Shown here: positions 1 to 4,904 of the stretch, one piece after another
Numbering within the stretch: position 1 is the first letter of the stretch
How the letters are laid out: each line of letters begins with the position of its first letter
NCBI GenBank assembly: GCA_947487325.1
Contig: CANKWG010000135.1
Coordinates: forward strand, 1-6,294
Length of the DNA stretch: 6,294 bases
DNA from: Oxalobacteraceae bacterium
GTDB taxonomy: Bacteria; Pseudomonadota; Gammaproteobacteria; Burkholderiales; Burkholderiaceae_D
Reading direction: 5' to 3'
The notes under the pieces: model-generated
Told to the model about the DNA's origin: nothing
Databases searched by the model: none
The model's input: only the letters and a program-made list of their open reading frames with translations
Translations under genes and position numbers: made by a program

Positions 1-182
1 CCGGCAGTTTCGGCCGCGCGCGCGATGGCGTCGCTGCTGGGCTGCGATGGGCCGGCCTCGCCGTCGGGGCGGTTGTTAATCACGGTCCGGAAACCAAGTG
101 CCGCGACCTCTGCCATGTCTTCCGGGCTGAGTTGTGGGGCCGTACTGAATTTGTCGGTGTGACGCGTGATGGTGGCTGACAT
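1..182 (-). CDS. DUF442/TIGR01244-family rhodanese/phosphatase-like protein, 5' part only
   Basis: Reading leftward from ATG at 182-180 gives 60 complete codons (MSATITRHTDKFSTAPQLSP..., then GFRTVINNRPDGE) and runs off the window. The N-terminus matches what I know of the TIGR01244/DUF442 family: an early 'F.TAPQLSPEDM' segment, then 'G..TVINNRPDGE', before a downstream HCxxGxR-type catalytic cysteine loop that is not in this window. The family has a tyrosine-phosphatase/rhodanese-like fold, and in Blh proteins it is fused to a persulfide dioxygenase. A good Shine-Dalgarno (GAGGA, complement of 189-193) sits 6 nt before the ATG and fixes the start. It is divergent from the metallo-beta-lactamase gene at 329 and shares its control region. 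A sulfurtransferase role in persulfide handling is inferred. The active site, length and any C-terminal fusion cannot be judged here. Confidence 0.85.
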   Translation of the reverse strand, partial: MSATITRHTDKFSTAPQLSPEDMAEVAALGFRTVINNRPDGEAGPSQPSSDAIARAAETA

Positions 183-259
183 GGCTCATCCTCGAAAAAC
201 TTGTGGGCCCGCGCCGAATGTGGTCGGCAGGACAGATTGCAGTTAATTAAAGAAAATAC

Positions 260-288
260 ATTATATTGACTAATAAAATGTTAGTCAA
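260..288 (-). promoter_or_regulatory. Mirror-image sigma-70 promoter for the DUF442-family gene
   Basis: Because the inverted repeat is perfect, the minus strand carries the same elements: TTGACT (complement of 283-288) and TATAAT (complement of 260-265), again 17 bp apart. Transcription would start near 252-253, leaving a leader of about 70 nt before ATG 182. It shares 23 bp with the rightward promoter. Each -35 hexamer directly abuts the -10 of the other promoter (260-265 next to 266-271, and 283-288 next to 289-294), so two polymerases could not occupy the two promoters together. Confidence 0.78.
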
Positions 289-294
289 TATAAT
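266..294 (+). promoter_or_regulatory. Near-consensus sigma-70 promoter for the persulfide dioxygenase-like gene
   Basis: TTGACT at 266-271 (5 of 6 to the -35 consensus) and TATAAT at 289-294 (6 of 6 to the -10 consensus) are separated by exactly 17 bp. Transcription would begin near 301-302, leaving a leader of about 27 nt before ATG 329. Both hexamers lie inside the perfect inverted repeat, so a protein bound there would block RNA polymerase. Such a strong promoter under an overlapping operator is typical of a tightly repressed, inducible gene. Confidence 0.8.
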
Positions 295-328
295 GTATTC
301 AGTGTAATTAAAATGGAGTCTAAGCAAC

Positions 329-1201
329 ATGAGCAACGCAATCAAACCGCAGGTACATGGCATTTTCGATCCTGCGACCTGGACCGTAACGTATGTTGTC
401 TATGAAAAAGAGGGTTCTCCCTGCGCCATTATCGACTCTGTTCTTGATTACGATCCCAAATCTGGCCGCACCCGTACGGATTCGGCTGACAAGGTGATCG
501 ACTTTGTACGCGAAAAAAATCTTACCGTATCGTGGATACTTGAGACGCATGCTCATGCAGATCATTTGACCGCTGCGCCCTATATCAAGAAGAAGCTGGG
601 TGGTAAAACAGCGATCGGTGACCACATCAATGCGGTGCAGAAAGTATTTAAAGGCATTTTCCATCTTGAGCCTGAGTTTGCTACGGATGGTTCGCAGTTT
701 GATCACCTGTTGAAAGACGGCGAGCATTTCAGTATTGGTGCCTTGTCGGCTAATACGATGTACGTGCCCGGTCATACGCCAGCCTGTGTCGCATATCAGA
801 TCGCTGATGCGGTTTTTGTGGGTGACACAATGTTCATGCCGGATGTCGGTACTGCGCGATGCGATTTTCCAGGGGGTGATGCGAAGACCCTGTATGCATC
901 AGCCAAGAAGATCCTCAGCTTGCCGGATGAAACGCGGTTGTTCATGTGCCACGATTACCCGCCGACGGATCGCCCCGTGGCATTTGAAACTACGGTAGGC
1001 GAGCAACGCAGAAAAAACATTCATGTGCATGACGGTATCAGCGAGGCAGCGTTTGTTGATATGCGTACCAAGCGAGACGCGACGCTGGAAATGCCGGTGC
1101 TAATTCTTCCTGCAGTGCAGATCAATATCCGCGCGGGTGATCTGCCGCCGGCAGAATCGAATGGTGTTGCCTATGTGAAGATACCGCTGAATGCGCTCTG
1201 A
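329..1201 (+). CDS. Metallo-beta-lactamase-fold persulfide (sulfur) dioxygenase-like protein, ETHE1/Blh type
   Basis: This 290-residue protein is a complete single MBL-fold domain. Metal-ligand motifs are visible: THAHADH at 73-79 (His74, His76, Asp78, His79), GHT with His149, VGDTMF with Asp166, and CHDY with His208. The segment GTARCDFPGG (174-183) resembles the substrate-binding region that follows the metal Asp in ETHE1-like enzymes. That family uses mononuclear Fe(II) to oxidise glutathione persulfide to sulfite and glutathione in the cytoplasm. A GGAG at 315-318, 10 nt before the ATG, supports the start; an ATG at 313 is out of frame. The divergent DUF442 neighbour is the domain fused to this enzyme in Blh proteins, which supports a reactive-sulfur role. 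A glyoxalase II or generic MBL hydrolase is the alternative, but the single His-Asp-His metal set with ARCDF favours a dioxygenase. Expression is probably controlled through the overlapping palindrome. Confidence 0.85.
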   Translation: MSNAIKPQVHGIFDPATWTVTYVVYEKEGSPCAIIDSVLDYDPKSGRTRTDSADKVIDFVREKNLTVSWILETHAHADHLTAAPYIKKKLGGKTAIGDHINAVQKVFKGIFHLEPEFATDGSQFDHLLKDGEHFSIGALSANTMYVPGHTPACVAYQIADAVFVGDTMFMPDVGTARCDFPGGDAKTLYASAKKILSLPDETRLFMCHDYPPTDRPVAFETTVGEQRRKNIHVHDGISEAAFVDMRTKRDATLEMPVLILPAVQINIRAGDLPPAESNGVAYVKIPLNAL

Positions 1202-1223
1202 GGCAGCCTAAAGAAAGAAAGAC

Positions 1224-1266
1224 AAAAAAAATCCTGCGGCAGGATCACCTGCCGCAGGATTTTTTA
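1224..1266. terminator. Strong bidirectional intrinsic terminator between convergent genes
   Basis: An 18-bp perfect stem pairs 1226-1243 with 1248-1265 around a 4-nt loop (1244-1247). Its inner 12 bp at the loop end are GC-rich, and its base is an A tract on the left and a T tract on the right. It therefore gives a hairpin plus U-run on both strands. It starts 22 nt after the stop of the dioxygenase-like gene and lies 25 nt beyond the stop of the convergent membrane-protein gene, so it can serve both. Confidence 0.92.
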
Positions 1267-1290
1267 TTGTGCTCGTAGATCGTGCCGTTA

Positions 1291-1884
1291 TTACAGGCCA
1301 CCATTCTGCTGAGCGACCATCATGTAGAGCATGGGAATCGACAGCATAGTATTGAAGCGGGATGTCAGCATTGCCAGACGTGCTGCAGCTGCTTTCTGTT
1401 CCGGCTCGACGGTGACGATACCAAGCGCTTTTTTCTGGTTTGGCCAGATGATGAACCAGACATTGAAGGCCATCACCAGTGCCAGCCACATCCCGATGCC
1501 GATGGCATGCACGGGTTGTTGCAGGCCCAGCGCCGCGACCAGATAGCCGTTCATCCATGCGACCAATACGCCCGTAACGACGGTGGCCAGTGCTGCCCAA
1601 CGGAACCAGAAAAGTGCGGTAGGTGCAATGACCTTGCCAATTGCCGGTTTTTGCTCATCCGGAATTTTGGGCATTGAAGGAATCTGCACAAAGTTGAAAT
1701 ACCAGAGCAAACCGATCCACATGATGCCCGACACCACATGCAGCCAGCGCATGACGAAAGCGCCCCAAGCGTGACCCATTTGCGGACCTGCACCTGCGAT
1801 GCTGCTGGCGATCATCACTAGTAGTATCAGGAGCACGATGCCAGCAATGATGGTGCGTCCAAGGGATTGCAAAATTGCAGCCAT
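1291..1884 (-). CDS. Membrane protein of the PuuD / urate oxidase N-terminal (Urate_ox_N) family, membrane domain only
   Basis: This 197-residue, very hydrophobic protein has about five predicted membrane helices: roughly 11-33, 43-65, 90-111, 126-146 and 176-192. The segment RWLHVVSGIMWIGLLWYFN (46-64) and the later 'FNVWFIIWPNQKKALGI' are characteristic of the COG3748/PuuD membrane domain as I recall it; His49 is a candidate haem or metal ligand. Full PuuD urate hydroxylases are longer and carry a C-terminal cytochrome c domain with CxxCH. That domain is absent here, and no CxxCH occurs in this protein. Activity on urate is therefore doubtful, and no purine genes are nearby. The start is fixed by GGAGG (complement of 1889-1893), 4 nt before the ATG. 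It appears monocistronic, ending at the shared terminator. The family call is fairly sure; the function is unknown. Confidence 0.75.
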   Translation of the reverse strand: MAAILQSLGRTIIAGIVLLILLVMIASSIAGAGPQMGHAWGAFVMRWLHVVSGIMWIGLLWYFNFVQIPSMPKIPDEQKPAIGKVIAPTALFWFRWAALATVVTGVLVAWMNGYLVAALGLQQPVHAIGIGMWLALVMAFNVWFIIWPNQKKALGIVTVEPEQKAAAARLAMLTSRFNTMLSIPMLYMMVAQQNGGL

Positions 1885-1967
1885 AAATCCTCCAAAAATA
1901 TTCAGTTCGACGCTTTTTTATTCAGGGGGGTGCGCGCGTCGCATTGCACTTTTGTAAAACCGGGCGA

Positions 1968-1995
1968 AGTATAGCCTAATGAAGCGCTGTTGAAA
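1968..1995 (-). promoter_or_regulatory. Weak candidate promoter for the PuuD-like membrane protein gene
   Basis: On the minus strand TATACT (complement of 1968-1973) makes a fair -10 hexamer, with TTTCAA (complement of 1990-1995) 16 bp upstream as a poor -35 (3 of 6). It would give a leader of about 75 nt before ATG 1884. It is the best match I found in the 1885-2159 gap, but the match is modest. The rest of that gap shows no recognisable gene; a 72-codon open frame there has no family resemblance. Confidence 0.25.
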
Positions 1996-2138
1996 TAACA
2001 TCATCAACCCCGGTTGCGGGCGAAATGGTCTCAAGTGATTGATTTTCAAGGCCAATGGCCCCCACGGTACCCCTGGTTCGGCATAAAACGGGGAATGGGT
2101 TCAGCGTCTCCCTGATCAGCAATAATCGATGGATCAAG

Positions 2139-2157
2139 AAAAGGCCGGGGTGAGGCC
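2139..2157 (-). terminator. Possible weak intrinsic terminator downstream of xseA
   Basis: Just 3 nt past the xseA stop, the minus strand reads GGCC-N7-GGCC followed by TTTT (complements of 2154-2157, 2143-2146 and 2139-2142). A 4-bp all-GC stem with four U residues is marginal for intrinsic termination. It is listed because its position is right and no better candidate was seen. Confidence 0.35.
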
Positions 2158-2159
2158 GC

Positions 2160-3530
2160 TCAAGCCTTGTCGGGCTCGACCCGGCTGATGTCAATGTGAG
2201 CGCTTCCTTCGGCGACGGTCAGCGCCAGACGTTGTGGTGCGCGTATCTGCTCGGTGCGCCGAATGATTTCACCTTGTTCGTCGCGCAGTATCGCGTAGCC
2301 CCGCTCCAGCGTGCGCTGTGGCGCCAGCAGCTCGAGTTTGCCTTGCAAGGCGTCGAGCTTGTAGCGATGAGCGCCGAGACGGCTGGTATAGGCCGCTGAC
2401 AATTGCGTCGCTCGCGTTGCAAGCCTGGTCCGTGCCATGCGCGTATCGGGCAACGCGTGCATCAGCCGCTGCTGCACTTTGTCCAAACGGTAGCGAGCAG
2501 CCACCAGCGGTGTGGTGGTTGCATGTTGTAGACGGTTTTGTAGCGTGGACAGCCGCAATTGTTGATGACGTATAGCTGAGCTTGGACTTTGCAGGCGGCG
2601 AGCGAGCCAATCCAAGGTCTGGGTGCGGTCGTCCAGCTGCCGGCGAAATGCATCGATCAGGTCATCGGCATGCTGACCGACGGCTGCGAACCAGTCTTCC
2701 CGTGGTGTGGCCGCCAGTTCCGCAGCGGCGGTCGGGGTGGGTGCGCGCACATCGGCGACGAAGTCGGCGATCGTGACATCGGTCTCGTGACCAACACCCG
2801 AAATCACGGGCATTGCACAGTCGGCGATCGCGCGAGCCACGCGCTCATCATTGAATGACCATAAATCCTCGAGGCTGCCGCCGCCACGACAGACGAGCAG
2901 CACATCGCATTCAGCGCGTTGGGATGCGGTGCGAATGGCGGCTGCGATTTTTTCGGCAGAGCCATCGCCTTGTACTGCAGTTGGGTAGAGCACCACCTGA
3001 ATATGCGGTGCCCGCCGCCGCAAGGCGCTCAGGACATCGCGCAATGCAGCCGCTTGCGGGCTGGTGACCACGCCGATGATGCGCGGGAAGACCGGCAGAT
3101 CCCGTTTACGTTCCTGATCGAATAATCCCACTGAGGCCAGTTTGGACTTGAGCTTGAGAAAAGCTTCGTACAGGTTGCCCACGCCCGCACGGCGCATGTT
3201 TTCGACGTTGAGCTGAAAATCCCCGCGTGCTGCGTACAGGCCAATAGTGGCGCGCACTTCGACCTTGTCGCCTTCGCGCGGACTGAAATCCACATACTGC
3301 GCTCGTCCGCGAAACATCACCGCACGTACCTGCGCGCTGGCGTCCTTGAGCGTGAAGTACCAGTGGCCGGAGGCGGCGCGGGTCACGTTGGAGAGTTCGC
3401 CCGCGATCCAGGTCAGCGGGAAGCTGCGCTCCAGCAGTCGGCCCACCGATTGATTCAGCTGCGAGACGGTCAATATGGACGGCGCTGTGTCCTTGCCAGC
3501 TGTGCCATCTGAAAAGAAGGTGTCACTCAT
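2160..3530 (-). CDS. xseA: Exodeoxyribonuclease VII large subunit
   Basis: This 456-residue protein is the nuclease subunit of exonuclease VII. With several copies of XseB it degrades single-stranded DNA from both ends in the cytoplasm, during mismatch repair and damage processing. Domains in order: an OB-fold DNA-binding domain at about 18-115 (LTWIAGELSNV, SGHWYFTLKD), then the Exonuc_VII_L catalytic domain. The latter shows PRIIGVVTSPQAAALRDV (149-166), CRGGGSLEDLWSFNDE (214-229), SGVGHETD (244-251) and RAPTPTAAAE (262-271). An Arg/Gln-rich helical, coiled-coil-like region follows (about 280-400), then the terminal GYAILRDEQG segment. Length is normal for the family. The ATG at 3530 is the first in-frame start after an in-frame stop (complement of 3546-3548); no clear Shine-Dalgarno precedes it. 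xseB is not in the window. The gene is divergent from the exbB operon. Confidence 0.96.
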   Translation of the reverse strand: MSDTFFSDGTAGKDTAPSILTVSQLNQSVGRLLERSFPLTWIAGELSNVTRAASGHWYFTLKDASAQVRAVMFRGRAQYVDFSPREGDKVEVRATIGLYAARGDFQLNVENMRRAGVGNLYEAFLKLKSKLASVGLFDQERKRDLPVFPRIIGVVTSPQAAALRDVLSALRRRAPHIQVVLYPTAVQGDGSAEKIAAAIRTASQRAECDVLLVCRGGGSLEDLWSFNDERVARAIADCAMPVISGVGHETDVTIADFVADVRAPTPTAAAELAATPREDWFAAVGQHADDLIDAFRRQLDDRTQTLDWLARRLQSPSSAIRHQQLRLSTLQNRLQHATTTPLVAARYRLDKVQQRLMHALPDTRMARTRLATRATQLSAAYTSRLGAHRYKLDALQGKLELLAPQRTLERGYAILRDEQGEIIRRTEQIRAPQRLALTVAEGSAHIDISRVEPDKA

Positions 3531-3688
3531 CAGCCGACATACCGTTCAGGGGTTGGGACGGAAGGGCGGGCTAGCCAAACGCCATCGAGTGCAGTTGATT
3601 TTGTATAAGTCATTGATTTCTTTTGATAATTTTTTGAGCAATTTGTAGGCAACGTTAAAAACGCTTTTAAATCAGGAGCCTAGCGACT

Positions 3689-3734
3689 TTGGCCACACGT
3701 TTCCCACAAGCTTGTCCACAACTTCTGTGTAAAA
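3689..3734. repeat. Cluster of phased CCACA repeats resembling DnaA boxes
   Basis: Three direct copies of TTnnCCACA begin at 3689 (TTGGCCACA), 3700 (TTTCCCACA) and 3712 (TTGTCCACA), spaced 11 and 12 bp, close to one helical turn. They differ from the DnaA-box consensus TTWTNCACA at two, one and one positions. On the opposite strand TTTTACACA (complement of 3726-3734) fits that consensus exactly. An AT-rich block lies immediately to the left. This may be a DnaA-responsive control site or a chance cluster; a replication origin is unlikely without dnaA, dnaN or other origin genes. Confidence 0.35.
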
Positions 3735-3863
3735 CCCGACATTCATTGCATCAGGCAGGTGGTTTTGCAAGCTGGCCTCGGTCCTTGATGCTGCTGTGGT
3801 TTGCATGAACTTGCCCGGGCCCGGTGAAGCGGATACAGTCTGCGGCAATTTGGGTATTCATCA

Positions 3864-3870
3864 GGGGAGA
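3864..3870 (+). promoter_or_regulatory. Ribosome binding site that selects the TTG start of exbB
   Basis: GGGGAGA lies 7 nt upstream of the in-frame TTG at 3878, which is ideal spacing. The alternative in-frame GTG at 3824 would add 18 residues (KRIQSAAIWVFIRGDCI after the start) that do not resemble an ExbB N-terminus, and it has no comparable ribosome binding site. Confidence 0.75.
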
Positions 3871-3877
3871 CTGTATT

Positions 3878-4483
3878 TTGTTTGCGCTGATTCAGGCTGC
3901 AGGCTGGCCGATCTGGTTTCTGCTGGTTGCGTCGGTGGTTGCCGTCACGATCATCATTGAGCGTTTATTGTACTTGCGACGCTCGCGGGTACTGCCTTCC
4001 ACTTTGTTGCCAGAAGTGCTGGACGTCGTGCGCTCGGGCAGAGTGAACGCAGAAATTATTGCGCAACTGGAGCAAAACTCGCCGCTCGGACGGGTGTTGG
4101 CTGCTGGCTTGCGGCATCGGCAGTCGCCGCGCGAGGTGATGAAAGAGGCAATTGCTGATGCGGGACGCGCGAGCGCGCATCAGCTCGAGCGTTATCTGAC
4201 CACGCTGGGTACAGTGGCAACGCTGGCACCGCTGATGGGATTGTTTGGCACGGTGGTTGGCATGATTGAATTGTTTGGCGCGCAGCAGGGCACCGTCACC
4301 GATCCCCTTCAGGTAGCGCATGGTATTTCTGTGGCGCTCTACAATACCGGTTTTGGTCTGGCGGTCGCGATGCCGGCCTTGCTGTTTCATCGGCATTTTC
4401 ATGCGCAGGTCGATGCATTGGTGATCGATATGGAGCAACAGGCGTTGCGCTTTCTGGATCAAATGAGTAACGGTCAGGATTGA
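3878..4483 (+). CDS. exbB: ExbB/TolQ/MotA-family proton-channel protein, TTG start
   Basis: From TTG 3878 the product is 201 residues beginning MFALIQAAGWPIWFLLVASV, a normal ExbB start. Three membrane segments are visible: about 8-28, 112-133 (TVATLAPLMGLFGTVVGMIE) and 148-172 (ISVALYNTGFGLAVAMPALL). The large loop between the first two is cytoplasmic. The TLAPLMGLFGTVxGMI and TGFGLAVAMPA signatures are diagnostic for the MotA/TolQ/ExbB family. These proteins form a pentamer around an ExbD dimer in the inner membrane and turn the proton gradient into force on a periplasmic partner such as TonB. No tonB lies in the window. It heads an operon with exbD 4 nt downstream and then lpxK, ycaR and kdsB. 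TolQ is the main alternative name; the absence of tolA, tolB and pal argues for ExbB. Confidence 0.92.
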   Translation: MFALIQAAGWPIWFLLVASVVAVTIIIERLLYLRRSRVLPSTLLPEVLDVVRSGRVNAEIIAQLEQNSPLGRVLAAGLRHRQSPREVMKEAIADAGRASAHQLERYLTTLGTVATLAPLMGLFGTVVGMIELFGAQQGTVTDPLQVAHGISVALYNTGFGLAVAMPALLFHRHFHAQVDALVIDMEQQALRFLDQMSNGQD

Positions 4484-4487
4484 GGCA

Positions 4488-4904
4488 ATGAATTTTCGTC
4501 AAGCCACTCGTCGCGATCAACCTGAAATCAATTTGATTGCCTTCATCGATGTGCTCCTGGTGATTCTGATTTTTCTTATGATCAGCACGAGTTTCAGCCG
4601 CGTCGCCGGTCTTGCTGTACGTTTGCCTACCGTGGGCGCAGAGGCATCCGCACCACCCAAATCAATGCGCATTGTTGTTGATGCCGAGGGCAATTTTGCG
4701 CTGAACGGTCGTCGCTTGTCAGCGCGTGATGCATCGTCGCTGGCGATTGAGTTGCGCAATTTGTCGGGAGGCGATTCCACGCAGATTGTGGCTATCCATG
4801 CCGATGCGCAAGCGACGCATCAGTCCGTTATCAGCGTGATGGAGGCGGCTCGTCTTGCAGGTTTGTCGCAAGTTACATTTTCTGCGCAGTCAAAGTCACG
4901 CTGA
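4488..4904 (+). CDS. exbD: ExbD/TolR-family biopolymer transport protein
   Basis: This 138-residue protein has a short cytoplasmic N-terminus, one membrane helix at about 14-36 (INLIAFIDVLLVILIFLMIS) and a periplasmic C-terminal domain. Asp21 in the helix (AFIDVLLV) is the conserved proton-carrying residue of ExbD/TolR. The periplasmic part contains the usual 'VDAEGNFALNGRRLS' and 'VAIHADAQATHQSVISVMEAARLAGLSQVTF' type segments. With ExbB it forms the proton-driven stator complex in the inner membrane. The ATG lies 4 nt after the exbB stop; AGGA at 4476-4479 inside the end of exbB is its ribosome binding site. Its TGA overlaps the ATG of lpxK by one base, so translation of the two is probably coupled. 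Confidence 0.93.
   Translation: MNFRQATRRDQPEINLIAFIDVLLVILIFLMISTSFSRVAGLAVRLPTVGAEASAPPKSMRIVVDAEGNFALNGRRLSARDASSLAIELRNLSGGDSTQIVAIHADAQATHQSVISVMEAARLAGLSQVTFSAQSKSR

Larger units (their letters stand above)
243..311. repeat. Long dyad: perfect 19-bp inverted repeat with symmetric outer half-sites (putative operator)
   Basis: The left arm at 255-273 (aatacattatattgactaa) is exactly reverse-complementary to the right arm at 281-299, with a 7-nt spacer at 274-280. A second pair, ttaatta at 243-249 and taattaa at 305-311, is symmetric about the same centre (277), separated from the core by mostly unpaired bases at 250-254 and 300-304. Each arm also contains a weaker internal dyad (AATACATTATATT, 10 of 13 positions symmetric). 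The inferred transcription starts lie outside the perfect core, so it most likely acts as DNA and not as an RNA hairpin. It is probably the operator of a dimeric repressor. An ArsR-type persulfide sensor (BigR/SqrR/YgaV-like) is a reasonable guess from the flanking sulfur genes, but no regulator gene is in the window. Confidence 0.85.
3531..3877. other. Intergenic region between divergent xseA and exbB
   Basis: This 347-bp stretch has no coding sequence I can support. Next to xseA it is GC-rich (to about 3590). An AT-rich block follows at about 3594-3672; it contains TTGTAT at 3601-3606 and GATAAT at 3625-3630 (18-bp spacing, plus strand) as a weak promoter candidate, and a TTAAAA-acgc-TTTTAA dyad at 3655-3670. 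After the phased CCACA repeats, the last 140 bp before exbB show no clear promoter. If transcription starts near 3637, exbB has a leader of over 200 nt. No Fur-box-like sequence was found. The promoters for both flanking genes presumably lie here, but I cannot place them with confidence. Confidence 0.5.

Noticed and set aside
320..775. A 151-codon open frame on the minus strand opposite the persulfide dioxygenase-like gene
   Set aside because: It lies antisense to a clearly conserved MBL-fold gene, has no family resemblance, and its 5' end has no supporting ribosome binding site that I can see.
1208..1793. Several open frames of 60-130 codons overlapping the PuuD-like gene on both strands
   Set aside because: The 1291-1884 minus-strand frame has coherent membrane helices, a strong GGAGG site and family motifs; the others are shadows, and one runs through the terminator hairpin.
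2050..2060. Short palindrome GGCCAATGGCC between xseA and the PuuD-like gene
   Set aside because: Four-base arms with no T-run and no position relative to a promoter; likely chance.
1976..2194. A 72-codon minus-strand open frame in the gap downstream of xseA
   Set aside because: It begins inside the 3' end of xseA in another frame, has no recognisable domain and no ribosome binding site. I treat the gap as non-coding.
3523..3540. A five-codon mini-frame on the minus strand (ATG at 3540-3538, TGA at 3525-3523) overlapping the xseA start
   Set aside because: It could in principle couple translation to xseA, which lacks a clear Shine-Dalgarno, but it has no ribosome binding site of its own and such short frames arise easily by chance.
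3594..3672. Possible Fur box upstream of exbB in the AT-rich block
   Set aside because: The only GATAAT word (3625-3630) is not followed by the expected inverted partner; agreement with the 19-bp Fur consensus is poor.
3594..3734. Possible replication origin (AT-rich block plus DnaA-like boxes)
   Set aside because: No dnaA, dnaN, gyrB, rpmH, parAB or plasmid replication gene is nearby, and three of the four boxes deviate from consensus. It is kept only as a possible regulatory cluster.
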